A DNA stretch of 64,000 nucleotides from Natronospira bacteriovora. Its GTDB lineage: Bacteria; Pseudomonadota; Gammaproteobacteria; Natronospirales; Natronospiraceae. Shown here in pieces: positions 1 to 8,481 of this stretch (position 1 is the stretch's first letter; each line of letters opens with the position of its first letter). A program made the position numbers and the translations under genes. The stretch lies in NCBI RefSeq assembly GCF_030848495.1, contig NZ_JAVDDT010000001.1, positions 1 to 64,000 of the forward strand, in the 5' to 3' direction. Below the pieces are notes generated by a model that did no database searches, was not told where the DNA came from, and saw only the letters and a list, made by a program, of their open reading frames with translations.

Positions 1-79
1 CGTCAGGAACAGAAGCCTGAGCCGAAACCGGAACCGCGTCAGGAACAGAAGCCTGAGCCGAAACCGGAACCGCGTCAGG
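1..79 (+). repeat. 36-bp in-frame tandem repeat in the probable RNase E tail
   Basis: Positions 1-36 and 37-72 are identical, and 73-79 begin a third copy before the sequence diverges. The array runs into the window edge, so its full copy number is unknown. Each unit encodes 12 residues and keeps the frame, so gain or loss of units would only lengthen or shorten the disordered tail. Confidence 0.9.
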
Positions 80-255
80 GGCAGGCCTCGGCCGAACTTT
101 CCAATGCGCGTGCTTCACGGCTTGAGGAAACCCGCCAGCATTACGAGCGGACCATGGGGGGGCAGAAAGACGATGCCAACACCCCATCCGGGAAGGAAAG
201 CGAAAAGCGCGAACGGGCTGACACAAGGTCCGGGGACGAGCGAAACGAGTCCTGA
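1..255 (+). CDS. rne: C-terminal tail of probable ribonuclease E (5' end outside window)
   Basis: The frame is open from the left edge and runs 84 codons to a TGA. It is low-complexity Arg/Lys/Glu/Pro-rich sequence: two exact copies of a 12-residue unit (RQEQKPEPKPEP), the start of a third, then a charged end. Disordered, charged, proline-rich tails are typical of gammaproteobacterial RNase E, the endonuclease that scaffolds the RNA degradosome. In Pseudomonas rne lies close to ptpA, kdsB and lpxK, as here. The catalytic half is not in the window, so the name is inferred from composition and synteny. Another repeat-tailed protein is possible. Confidence 0.6.
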   Translation, partial: RQEQKPEPKPEPRQEQKPEPKPEPRQGQASAELSNARASRLEETRQHYERTMGGQKDDANTPSGKESEKRERADTRSGDERNES

Positions 256-275
256 TTCATCGAAGCGATCAGTGA

Positions 276-306
276 AAGCCGGGCTCTCGCAACGAGGGCC
301 CGGTTT
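276..306 (+). terminator. Hairpin terminator after the probable rne gene
   Basis: An 11-bp GC-rich stem (279-289 with 293-303, one G-U pair) closes a 3-nt loop and is extended by A-T pairs on both sides. A short TTT follows on the plus strand. It sits between the convergent rne-like gene and ptpA, so it may work in both directions, although the T tract is short. Confidence 0.55.
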
Positions 307-403
307 ACTGAACACGGCTGGATGCGTAACCCATGGATGCAGAATCCAGGGGCCAGGGAAGCCCAGGCGCGATGACGGCCAATCCAGTGATGGCTGCTTC
401 CGG

Positions 404-883
404 CTACTGACCTTCCCGAGACTGCGAAAGGGACCGTATCAGCCCCTCACAGGCAGCCTCCACGAGATCAAGCACCTGCTCGAACCCCTTGTCCCCACCG
501 TAATAAGGATCGGGTACTTCGCGGATATCGCCTTCTGCATAGTCCAGAAGCAGGCGGAGTCGGGCGCGGCTGGCCCGGGGACGAAGGCGTTCAAGATCGG
601 CCAGATTGGATTCATCGGCTGCCAGAATCAGATCAAAACGCTCGAAATCCTCGATCTCAACCTGTCTGGCCCGAATTCCCGCCAGGGAAATACCGCGTCG
701 GGCTGCAGCCGCCACAGCGCGTTCATCAGCTGGCCGACCGATGTGGTAACCGTGCGTTCCCGCCGAATCGAATTCCACCACAGGCCCGGCCGATTTCTGC
801 TCAATCAGGTAACGAAACACGCCTTCTGCCGTTGGCGAGCGGCAGATATTGCCCATGCAGACGAACAGAATTCGAGTCGTCAT
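404..883 (-). CDS. ptpA: Low-molecular-weight protein-tyrosine phosphatase
   Basis: This 159-residue protein has the normal length for the low-molecular-weight phosphatase family, which dephosphorylates phosphotyrosine through a cysteinyl-phosphate intermediate in the cytoplasm. The P-loop CMGNICRS lies at the N-terminus with nucleophile Cys9 and Arg15, and the general-acid motif DPYY is at about 125-128. In bacteria such enzymes often act on tyrosine kinases of polysaccharide export, but no such kinase is in this window. It continues the direction of kdsB, separated from it by an oppositely oriented small gene. GAGG six bases before the ATG supports the start. Confidence 0.93.
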   Translation of the reverse strand: MTTRILFVCMGNICRSPTAEGVFRYLIEQKSAGPVVEFDSAGTHGYHIGRPADERAVAAAARRGISLAGIRARQVEIEDFERFDLILAADESNLADLERLRPRASRARLRLLLDYAEGDIREVPDPYYGGDKGFEQVLDLVEAACEGLIRSLSQSREGQ

Positions 884-1015
884 CAGAACCTCATGTCTTG
901 GCCACTGGCGAGTCCATTACCTTAAACCATCCCCCATGGAGTGCAAGCAAGGCGTCTTGCGCTGACAACCGGGACAGGAGACACTGACTAGAGGATCACC
1001 TTCAGGAGTGAAGTG

Positions 1016-1303
1016 ATGGCAAGCACGTCTCTGCCGACGGTTGCCGAACTGGAGCAGTTCATTGGTCGCCGCGTACGCTACCTGGGCCATCGCTGGCAGA
1101 TCATCGAGGTACTGGATGAGGAGCTGTCACTCGTGCTTCAGGCCGATGACGACAGTGAGCGCATCATGAGCAATTCACATGGCGAGCCTGTCCGCTCTCT
1201 GCCGGAAATCATGACCCTCAAAGTGAAGGATCCCGAGGGCGAGGGCCTCAACCCGGAACTCGGCCAGCTGGACGTATTGAGCGCCCCGTCTGAACCTGAC
1301 TGA
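1016..1303 (+). CDS. Conserved hypothetical protein, 95 residues
   Basis: I do not recognise a named family. The protein is soluble-looking and acidic, with no signal peptide or membrane segment. A basic/aromatic N-terminal half (GRRVRYLGHRWQIIEVL) looks like a small beta-rich domain, and a less ordered acidic tail follows. AGGAG at 1004-1008 favours the ATG at 1016 (7-nt spacing) over the GTG at 1013. It is transcribed against ptpA and kdsB, and its stop lies 9 bp from that of kdsB. Good ribosome-binding site and codon use support a real gene. Confidence 0.7.
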   Translation: MASTSLPTVAELEQFIGRRVRYLGHRWQIIEVLDEELSLVLQADDDSERIMSNSHGEPVRSLPEIMTLKVKDPEGEGLNPELGQLDVLSAPSEPD

Positions 1304-1312
1304 TCTTCCGGA

Positions 1313-2077
1313 TCATCCGGACGACAGAAGGGATTCAACCTTCTCGAGATCCTCCGGCGTGTCCACACCGGGGCCGGGCATTTCCCCGGCCTGACGAACC
1401 TGGATGCGCAAGCCGATCCACAGGGCACGCAACTGCTCCAGGCACTCGATTTCTTCCAGTTCGCAGGGTGGTTCCTTGGCCAGGCGCCCCAGTACGCCGG
1501 CACGATAGGCATACAGACCAATATGCCGATACACGGCCCTGGGTGTGTGGCCGGAAGCAGAATCGCGACTGCCGGCATTGTCCCGGTCCCAGGGAATCGG
1601 CGCCCGGCTGAAGTAGAGCGCCGAACCACTGCGGGCAATCACCACCTTGACCACGTTGGGATCCATCAATTCCGCGGTCGTTTCCACCGGCCAGCAAAGG
1701 GTTCCAATGTCGGCGGACGCTTCATTGATGAGCTGATCGGCGACATCACGAATCGCCGAGACCGGCATCAGGGGTTCGTCCCCCTGCAGGTTCACCACCA
1801 CATCCTCATCCGCCCATCCGAGTTGTGCCACCGCTTCCGCCACCCTGTCAGTGCCGGATCGGGCATCCGGCGAGGTCATGCAGACGCGGGCGCCGAACTG
1901 TTCGCAATGGGTCCGGATACTGTGGTCATCGGTCGCAATGATGACGGCTTCCGCACCGGCATCACAGGCCCGTTGCCAGACATGCCGGATCATGGGCTCT
2001 CCCGCGATCCGGGCAAGTGGCTTGCCCGGAAATCGAGTGGAGTCATACCGGGCGGGGATCACAACCTTGAAGCTCAT
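1313..2077 (-). CDS. kdsB: 3-deoxy-manno-octulosonate cytidylyltransferase (CMP-Kdo synthetase)
   Basis: It activates Kdo with CTP to give CMP-Kdo, the donor for the inner core of lipopolysaccharide, in the cytoplasm. At 254 residues it is full length. The N-terminal nucleotide-binding motif IPARYDSTRFPGKPL is intact, and NLQGDEPLMP is the conserved substrate loop. The ATG overlaps the ycaR stop by 4 bp (ATGA), so the two are probably translationally coupled. Together with lpxK and msbA it forms a lipid A-Kdo unit. Confidence 0.97.
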   Translation of the reverse strand: MSFKVVIPARYDSTRFPGKPLARIAGEPMIRHVWQRACDAGAEAVIIATDDHSIRTHCEQFGARVCMTSPDARSGTDRVAEAVAQLGWADEDVVVNLQGDEPLMPVSAIRDVADQLINEASADIGTLCWPVETTAELMDPNVVKVVIARSGSALYFSRAPIPWDRDNAGSRDSASGHTPRAVYRHIGLYAYRAGVLGRLAKEPPCELEEIECLEQLRALWIGLRIQVRQAGEMPGPGVDTPEDLEKVESLLSSG

Positions 2078-2268
2078 GAGAGGCGATCCTTTTCCTCCAG
2101 GGAAATCCGGCGGGCCTCCTCCTCCAGCATGACGGGAATACCGTCACGCACGGGAAAGGCGAGACGATCCGCCTTGCAGATCAACTCCCCGGCATTGCGA
2201 TCATGGATCAACTCACCCTTGCAGATCGGGCAGACGAGAAGACCCAGTGTGTTTCGATCAATACTCAT
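2074..2268 (-). CDS. ycaR: Trm112/YcaR family small protein
   Basis: This 64-residue protein has the Trm112/UPF0434 signature: an N-terminal LLVCPICKGEL knuckle and the closing FPVRDGIPVML. Only the CPxC pair plus one downstream Cys (LICKAD) are seen, so zinc binding is uncertain. Its role in bacteria is not firmly known; in eukaryotes Trm112 is an activating subunit for methyltransferases. It sits between lpxK and kdsB exactly as in many Gammaproteobacteria and overlaps kdsB by 4 bp. Confidence 0.92.
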   Translation of the reverse strand: MSIDRNTLGLLVCPICKGELIHDRNAGELICKADRLAFPVRDGIPVMLEEEARRISLEEKDRLS

Positions 2269-2318
2269 TGAAGGGTTTCCCCTGCGAATTGACTGTTACC
2301 CATTCCGAACCACGGGCC

Positions 2319-3299
2319 TCACCCCGCGGTCATGGCCAGGGCCCTCAACTGATCCAGCAGCTCATCGGCATGACTGACCTGGGCCTGAACCGGAACACGC
2401 CACCATGGACGCCCCTCGCACACCGGCAACTTCACGGCATCCTTGTCCGTCATCAGAACGGGTATTCCCTCGTCCCGAGCGGACGGTTGCCAGGGCTGAT
2501 GATCCCCCGGTTCAATCGGGATCACCTCGATTCCACGGGCCCTCAGCGTATCAAAAAAACGCTGCGGCGAACCGATACCGGCCACCGCCTGGACGGGGCC
2601 GGGCGCAAACAGCTCCAGGGGGCGTCTCTCGCCGCTAGCCAGAGCGACCGCCTCCTCCACCAGCAATTGCATCCCGATGCCCGACTCTTCCGGGGGCGTA
2701 CCACCATTCCATACCCGGAAAGTCACGTCCTCAAGCCGTGACAGGGGCTCACGAAGCGGCCCTGCGGGGAACAGCCAGCCGTTGCCGAACCGCCGACCGC
2801 CATCAATGACCGCAACCTCCACATCACGCCCCAGCCGGTAGTGCTGGAGCCCATCATCACAGAGAATGATATCCGGCCTGTGCCGATCGATGAGCATCCG
2901 GCTGGCGGCCACCCGATCCCGTCCCACCACAACCGGGCAAGCGGTCATCCGGTGTATCAGCAAGGGTTCGTCCCCCACCTCACGCCAATCACTGCCCTCT
3001 TCCACCGGCCGGACATCATGGCGTCGCCGACCATAACCCCGGCTGACGATACCGACCCGCAGCCCCATCTCCCGGAGGCGGGTCGCGAGCCAGATCACGA
3101 AGGGAGTCTTGCCCGTGCCACCCAGAGTCAGGTTGCCGATCACCACCACGGGAACCGGGGCGTGCCAGGCGCCTTGGCGGCGGCGCTGATTGAGGCGAAC
3201 CAGGCCGGCCTGTACCCGGGAAAGCTGGCGGAGCAGCCAGGGGGGGCGGTTCCGCCCATACCAGCGGGATTGCAGCCAGGCCTCCAGGTGCGCCCGCAT
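2319..3299 (-). CDS. lpxK: Tetraacyldisaccharide 4'-kinase
   Basis: LpxK phosphorylates the 4' position of tetraacyldisaccharide-1-phosphate to form lipid IVA at the inner membrane. The 326-residue protein has the family's modified Walker A, GNLTLGGTGKTP, near residues 56-67, and a downstream DDGLQHYRL motif. The amphipathic N-terminal stretch probably contacts the membrane. The ATG overlaps the msbA stop by one base (TGATG), which suggests coupled translation of the kinase and the lipid flippase that exports its product. Confidence 0.97.
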   Translation of the reverse strand: MRAHLEAWLQSRWYGRNRPPWLLRQLSRVQAGLVRLNQRRRQGAWHAPVPVVVIGNLTLGGTGKTPFVIWLATRLREMGLRVGIVSRGYGRRRHDVRPVEEGSDWREVGDEPLLIHRMTACPVVVGRDRVAASRMLIDRHRPDIILCDDGLQHYRLGRDVEVAVIDGGRRFGNGWLFPAGPLREPLSRLEDVTFRVWNGGTPPEESGIGMQLLVEEAVALASGERRPLELFAPGPVQAVAGIGSPQRFFDTLRARGIEVIPIEPGDHQPWQPSARDEGIPVLMTDKDAVKLPVCEGRPWWRVPVQAQVSHADELLDQLRALAMTAG

Positions 3300-5083
3300 C
3301 AGTCGTCCTGCTCGGAGAACTGCATTCGGTAGAGCATGGCGTAATGGCCATCCTGAGCCAGCAGATCCGCATGGGTACCTGACTCGATGATACGCCCCTT
3401 GTCCAGCACCAGGATACGGTCGGCCTTTTCCACCGTTGACAGGCGGTGGGCAATCACGAAGGTGGTGCGATTCTCCATCAGGCGGGCAAGCGCCCGCTGG
3501 ATATGGCGTTCAGACTCGGTATCCAGAGCCGATGTAGCCTCATCAAGGATCAATATGGGCGCATCCTTGAGCAGTGCACGGGCGATGGCGATACGCTGAC
3601 GCTGGCCACCGGAAAGCAATACCCCCCGGTCCCCGACCATGGTATCCAGCCCCTCGCCGAGATGCTCGATGAAATCCCAGGCGTAAGCCTGTCGTGCCGC
3701 CTCGATCACCGCTTCGCGATCGGTATCCACCATGCTGCCGTAGGCAATGTTGTGCTCGATGGTGTCATTGAAGAGCACCACATCCTGGCTGACCATGGCT
3801 ATCTGTCGACGAAGATCTTCCCGCCGATAGGCATCCAGCGGTTCACCATCCAGCAGGATTCGGCCGGAAACGGGATCATGGAAACGGGGCAGCAGACTGA
3901 CGAGGGTACTCTTGCCACTGCCGGAACGCCCCACCAGGGCGATGACTTCGCCCGGCCGCACTTTCAGATCAATATCACGGAGCACCGGCTCACCACGGCC
4001 ATAGCGAAAACTGACCTTGTCGAAATGAATCTCGCCCCGCGCCCGCTTCAATCGCTGGCTGCCGCCCGGATCCTCGGATGGGGTGTCCAGCAGTTCGAAC
4101 ACACTCTGGGCGGCAACAATACCCTTCTGCAGGACGGCATTGATGTTGGCAAGGTTGCGAAGAGGTGCCATCAGGAGCATGACAGCCCCCAGAAAGGAAA
4201 CGAAGGCTCCCACGGTGATGCGATCCATGACACCGGGCAAAGTGACGAAATAGATGATCCCCGCGATCCCCACACCGGCGATCAGCTGCACTAACGGCAC
4301 ACTGCCCGCTTCTGTTGCCACCAGGCGCATATGCATGCGGCGATTGCGCTCATTGACCTCTTCGAACCGCCCGGCTTCGTAATGCTGTCCGCCGAACACC
4401 TTCACGACACGCTGTCCGCCGATCACTTCCTCCGCGACCCGGGTGACATCGCCCATGGAGTGCTGGATACGAGCGCTGTATTTGCGAAAACGCTTGCTGA
4501 CATATCGCACAAGGCCCATCAACAGAGGCACGGTTACCAGCAGAAAGGCAGTGAGCGGCAGACTGATCCAGAGCATCCAGGCAAACAGAGCAAGAACCGA
4601 GAGACTGTCCCGCACAAGGACAGTGATGGCCTTGGTTACGGACTCGGCAATCTGCTCGATATTGTACGTCAGCTTGGACACGAGCATGCCGGAAGATGAC
4701 TGGTCGAAGTAACTCACCGGCAAGGACAGCAACTGCCGGAACGTCTCGGTTCGCAACTGCTTGATCACGCGACGCCCCACCCAGCTCATGGAAAAGGTGG
4801 ACAAAAAACCGGTGATGCCTCGAATGATGAAAAGACCCAGCAGCAAGATCGGCATGATGCGCATGGATTCGGGATCGCGGGCAACCAGGGTATCGTCCAT
4901 GAGTGGTTTGAGCAGCGCCGGAAAGCCAGCCTGTGAGACCGCAAAGATCCCCATGGTGACCACAGCCAGCAGAAAGATTCGCCAATGGGGCACGACATAG
5001 CCGAGCAGACGTCGGTAGACCTGCAAGGGCTCGGCATCCTGGTAATGGCTGGGCATGGGATTTGCTGACTGAGCCTTGTTCAT
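3299..5083 (-). CDS. msbA: Lipid A export ATP-binding/permease protein MsbA
   Basis: MsbA flips core-lipid A across the inner membrane. The 594-residue half-transporter has an N-terminal six-helix exporter domain followed by an ABC domain with Walker A GRSGSGKST, signature LSGGQRQR and Walker B ILILDEATSALD. An upstream in-frame start exists, but the ATG at 5083 (MNKAQSANPM) is preferred: it leaves a 10-bp gap after exbD and gives the usual length. It lies between exbD and lpxK in the lipid A operon. Confidence 0.96.
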   Translation of the reverse strand: MNKAQSANPMPSHYQDAEPLQVYRRLLGYVVPHWRIFLLAVVTMGIFAVSQAGFPALLKPLMDDTLVARDPESMRIMPILLLGLFIIRGITGFLSTFSMSWVGRRVIKQLRTETFRQLLSLPVSYFDQSSSGMLVSKLTYNIEQIAESVTKAITVLVRDSLSVLALFAWMLWISLPLTAFLLVTVPLLMGLVRYVSKRFRKYSARIQHSMGDVTRVAEEVIGGQRVVKVFGGQHYEAGRFEEVNERNRRMHMRLVATEAGSVPLVQLIAGVGIAGIIYFVTLPGVMDRITVGAFVSFLGAVMLLMAPLRNLANINAVLQKGIVAAQSVFELLDTPSEDPGGSQRLKRARGEIHFDKVSFRYGRGEPVLRDIDLKVRPGEVIALVGRSGSGKSTLVSLLPRFHDPVSGRILLDGEPLDAYRREDLRRQIAMVSQDVVLFNDTIEHNIAYGSMVDTDREAVIEAARQAYAWDFIEHLGEGLDTMVGDRGVLLSGGQRQRIAIARALLKDAPILILDEATSALDTESERHIQRALARLMENRTTFVIAHRLSTVEKADRILVLDKGRIIESGTHADLLAQDGHYAMLYRMQFSEQDD

Positions 5084-5093
5084 TGCTGTCGCT

Positions 5094-5528
5094 TCATTCC
5101 TGGTCGCCTTCTTCCCGCAGTTCCGCGGTGACGATCTGAATCCTTGAAAAACCGAGGCGGCCGGCCACATCCATGACCGTCACCACCGACTGATGGGAGG
5201 CATTGGCGTCCGCACGAATGGTGACCGGCAGTCTGCGCTCATCCCCCACGAGGCGACGTATGGCACTATCCAGGGTGGACGGACGACTGTTCACCAGTTC
5301 GCGCCCATTGACATAGTAATGCCCGTCGGCCGAGACGATGATCTCGAGCTGACGCTCGTCCTGCTCGGGCGCCCCCTCCAGCGAGGCCTGTGGAAGAATG
5401 ATTTCCAGATCGGCTTCACGCACGAAAGTGGTAGAGACCATAAAGAACACGAGCAGCAGAAACACCACGTCAATCAATGGCGTGAGATTGACCTCCGGCT
5501 CCTCGGAACGACGGGGCCTCAGATTCAT
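5094..5528 (-). CDS. exbD: ExbD/TolR family biopolymer transport protein
   Basis: This 144-residue protein has one N-terminal membrane segment (about residues 17-36) holding the conserved aspartate (LTPLIDVVFLLLVFFM), which takes part in proton-driven energy transfer, followed by a periplasmic domain. ExbD works with ExbB to energise TonB or a TonB-like partner. No tonB is next to it; in Pseudomonas an exbB/exbD pair also sits in this lipid A cluster, so the partner may be elsewhere. Its ATG overlaps exbB by 4 bp. Confidence 0.92.
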   Translation of the reverse strand: MNLRPRRSEEPEVNLTPLIDVVFLLLVFFMVSTTFVREADLEIILPQASLEGAPEQDERQLEIIVSADGHYYVNGRELVNSRPSTLDSAIRRLVGDERRLPVTIRADANASHQSVVTVMDVAGRLGFSRIQIVTAELREEGDQE

Positions 5529-6142
5529 GCCCTTCTCCCGGGCTGCCCGCTGAGCGCATCCACGAGCTTCATGGCTTCCTGTTCCATGTCCACCACCAGT
5601 TCATCCACCTTGCCACGCAGATAGCGGTAGGCAATCAGCGAGGGAATGGCCACGGTGAGCCCGGCGGCCGTAGTGAGGAGCGCTTCCGAGATCCCGCCCG
5701 CCAAGGCACCCGGATCACCGACACCATGGGCCGTAATGGCGGTGAATACCCGCACCATGCCGATCACCGTGCCCAGCAGACCGAGCAGCGGGGTGATGGC
5801 GGCAATCGTGCCCAGGGTATTCAGATAACGTTCCAGTTCGTGCACCACATGACGGCCGACGTCTTCCACCGTGTCCTTGATGAGATTGCGGTCGCCGTGG
5901 CGGTTGGCCAGACCGGCGGCCAGAATCCGGCCCAGGGGGGAATTGTTGCGCAGTGCCTTGACGTGGTCGTCGCTCAGCTCGCCCTTCTGCAGCCAGCGCC
6001 AGGCCTCGGCGGCCAGATGCGGTGGTGTCACGCGATTGCGGCGTAACGTCCAGAGGCGTTCAGCGATGATCCCCACGGCAATCACGGAACAGAGAATGAT
6101 GGGCAGCATCAACCAGCCGCCGGCCTGGATCAGTTCAAGCAT
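5525..6142 (-). CDS. exbB: ExbB/TolQ/MotA family proton channel protein
   Basis: This 205-residue protein has three predicted membrane segments: one near the N-terminus (about 9-27) and two in the C-terminal half around TIAAITPLLGLLGTVIGMV and LLTTAAGLTVAIPSLIAY, the conserved ExbB/TolQ proton-channel core. It forms the motor with ExbD, encoded immediately downstream. The upstream neighbour comEC ends 58 bp away, so all these genes may be co-transcribed. TolQ is the alternative reading, but no tolA, tolB or pal follows. Confidence 0.92.
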   Translation of the reverse strand: MLELIQAGGWLMLPIILCSVIAVGIIAERLWTLRRNRVTPPHLAAEAWRWLQKGELSDDHVKALRNNSPLGRILAAGLANRHGDRNLIKDTVEDVGRHVVHELERYLNTLGTIAAITPLLGLLGTVIGMVRVFTAITAHGVGDPGALAGGISEALLTTAAGLTVAIPSLIAYRYLRGKVDELVVDMEQEAMKLVDALSGQPGRRA

Positions 6143-6200
6143 GAGTGTCTCTTGTGCTCCCGGTTACTGGCCAGGCAGGAATCGCCTTGAGGCCTGCGGA

Positions 6201-8345
6201 TCATTCCTTTACGGCGGCCCGAATACGGGCAACACCTTCGATGCCGCTGCATGATACTGTATTTGCCTCGTGCCCCGAAATCGCCGCTCCCGACCAGCGC
6301 CACCAGTAGCGACGCGCCGACCTGGCCTTGAGACGCCCTTCCCGTCCCACTTCCATCCGCAGCCGCATCGGCCAGTCCAGGATGGCCTGACAGTCAATTC
6401 CATTGCCCGGCGACCAATACAGCCCCGTGCTGTCCAGCCACCACCGCTGACCCTGCTGCTCCCAGGACACCCGGCATCGGGATGCCGTGGCATGGCGATC
6501 CCTGTGCAGCCGAAATGGACCCACCTCGCCGGCGCTGCAAAAACGGGCATTGCCGGGGCTGACCCGACCGGCATCCGCGAGAAACACTCGCCCTTCACCC
6601 CAGGCCTCCATCAGGCCGTCCAGCCGGCCGGGCCCAAGCCCTTCCCCCGCTTCCAGTACCAGAATACTGTCGCCTGCACCCCCCTGCTGCCAGAGCCAGC
6701 GCCGTACGGAGTAATCGATGCTGCGAGCATCACCGCTAACGTGGATGAGTGTTCCCTGTGGCAGGGTGACGCGCCGAATCGCCCCCGGGTGCTGGTTCGC
6801 CGATGTCAGTGACCAATGTTCGATGGTGGTTCGCGGTGGGCCCTGAACACCGACCAGGACCGGCAGTAGCGCCAGAGTGAGCGCCAGACGGGACCAGAGC
6901 GGACCGGGCAGAACCAGGCCCAGGGCTGCCAACAGCCCCAGCGACAGGATACCGGGGTGTGTCTGATTCGCTGCCAGCGTGGGCCCTTCCGCCAGAACCT
7001 CAAGCAGGGGCCACAGCCAGTCCAGAACGGCCTCTGCCGCCGCCAGCGGCCATTGCGCCAGGTCCGCCCAGCCGACACTGAGCATCAAAGCCGCAATCAG
7101 CGATACCGGAACCACCAGGAAGCTGAATACCGGTACGGCCAGTGCATTGGCCAGGGGGCTCGAGAGAGGGCCCTGGGCGAAGAAGATCAGCAACAGGGGC
7201 AGAACGGCCAGACCGGTTACCCACTGGACCCGGACGAAAGTATTCACGGGGGCGGGCCGGTCTCCCGCCGATACCACCATCAAAACCAGACCCACCAGCG
7301 CGAAGGACAGATAGAAGCCGGCATCCATGACAGCCAGCGGATCCAGCAGCAGCACAAGGGCCCCGGCCGTGGCCAGTCCGGCGGTCACCGATGTCCGTCG
7401 CCTCAGCGCAAGCAGAAAGACCAGACAGGCGAACATGATCAGGGCACGGCGCGTGGGCAGGGCAAACCCGGCGAGTGCGGCATACAGGGCCGCCCCGGCC
7501 AGCGCTGCTCCGCCCGCCAGCAGCACCGCCGGCCAGTGACCCGGAAGATAACGTGCCGGGGTGCGCAACAATGCGAAGATGAGGCCGCCCACCAGCCCGA
7601 TATGCAGCCCTGAGATGGCGACCAGGTGCGTCGTCCCGGTGGCGTTGAGGACGGCCCACTGTCCGGGCGAAAACCCGCTACGATCGCCCACGGTCACGCC
7701 ACGTATCAGGGCGGCCGCTTCGCTGCCATCGAGTGACTCATCCAGGGCGAGGGACAAGCGTTCCCTGAACCGATGTAGCCCTCCCCCGCTCCCTTCCAGG
7801 CGAATGGCCGTTGCACGCGGATCGACACGAGCGGTGTTGGCAATGCCGTGGCGAAAACGCCATCGGGCGTGATCGAACTCGCCGTCAAGACGCGGCCGCT
7901 GCGTCTGTTCAAAGCGCAAAGGCAGCATCCATCGTTCACCACTGGACGGTGGCATCGGCGGATGGGACCAGCGAACCCGAATGCTTCGGGGCGGCGTATC
8001 ATCACCCTCCAGGAGAAAATCGAAACGCACCCCGCCCCGATCATGCGCGACCAGACCCTCGATACTTCCGACCGCAAGACTCTCTTCCGGAAAGTCGCCT
8101 CCCTGCAAGGGCAGAAAGTAGGCGATATGCAGCACGGTGACGACGCTTCCGAGAAACAGGCCACCAAGAAACAATCCACGCTGACGAACGTCTGACAGGA
8201 GTAGCAACAGGAGGAGCAGGACGAAGAGGCTCGCCAGCCACCACATTGCACTGAGTCCGGATATCCAGACCAGTGCCAGGCAGGCAAGAAACAGCCCGAG
8301 ACTGAAAGCCGGCATGACGAGTCCCCAATGCGTCCATGCGCCCAT
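6201..8345 (-). CDS. comEC: ComEC/Rec2 family DNA-uptake channel with degenerate metallo-beta-lactamase-like domain
   Basis: ComEC carries single-stranded DNA across the inner membrane in natural transformation. This 714-residue protein keeps the N-terminal membrane helices, an OB-like periplasmic region and the competence domain, with the conserved GTTHLVAISGLHIGLVGG stretch near the middle. Membrane segments continue to about residue 505. The C-terminal ~200 residues align by position with the metallo-beta-lactamase domain of ComEC but lack its HxDxDH motif: the expected site reads LEAGEGLGPG at 564-573. It heads the minus-strand lipid A cluster. The ATG at 8345 is used; an internal Met at residue 11 is an alternative. 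Confidence 0.9.
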   Translation of the reverse strand: MGAWTHWGLVMPAFSLGLFLACLALVWISGLSAMWWLASLFVLLLLLLLLSDVRQRGLFLGGLFLGSVVTVLHIAYFLPLQGGDFPEESLAVGSIEGLVAHDRGGVRFDFLLEGDDTPPRSIRVRWSHPPMPPSSGERWMLPLRFEQTQRPRLDGEFDHARWRFRHGIANTARVDPRATAIRLEGSGGGLHRFRERLSLALDESLDGSEAAALIRGVTVGDRSGFSPGQWAVLNATGTTHLVAISGLHIGLVGGLIFALLRTPARYLPGHWPAVLLAGGAALAGAALYAALAGFALPTRRALIMFACLVFLLALRRRTSVTAGLATAGALVLLLDPLAVMDAGFYLSFALVGLVLMVVSAGDRPAPVNTFVRVQWVTGLAVLPLLLIFFAQGPLSSPLANALAVPVFSFLVVPVSLIAALMLSVGWADLAQWPLAAAEAVLDWLWPLLEVLAEGPTLAANQTHPGILSLGLLAALGLVLPGPLWSRLALTLALLPVLVGVQGPPRTTIEHWSLTSANQHPGAIRRVTLPQGTLIHVSGDARSIDYSVRRWLWQQGGAGDSILVLEAGEGLGPGRLDGLMEAWGEGRVFLADAGRVSPGNARFCSAGEVGPFRLHRDRHATASRCRVSWEQQGQRWWLDSTGLYWSPGNGIDCQAILDWPMRLRMEVGREGRLKARSARRYWWRWSGAAISGHEANTVSCSGIEGVARIRAAVKE

Positions 8346-8481
8346 CAGGGCCGATCACAGCGCCTTCACGTTTTCCCCGACATGAAGTGCTGAGTTCCGG
8401 CCCGCTTTCGTTACAATAGCCACGGCGGCAGTCCGTCGCGGCCCTTTCCGGCCTTCTGGCCAACTCGCTCAAGGATGCGGT

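Noticed and set aside
1-79. CRISPR-like repeats
   Set aside because: The copies are directly adjoining with no spacers and keep a reading frame; this is a coding tandem repeat.
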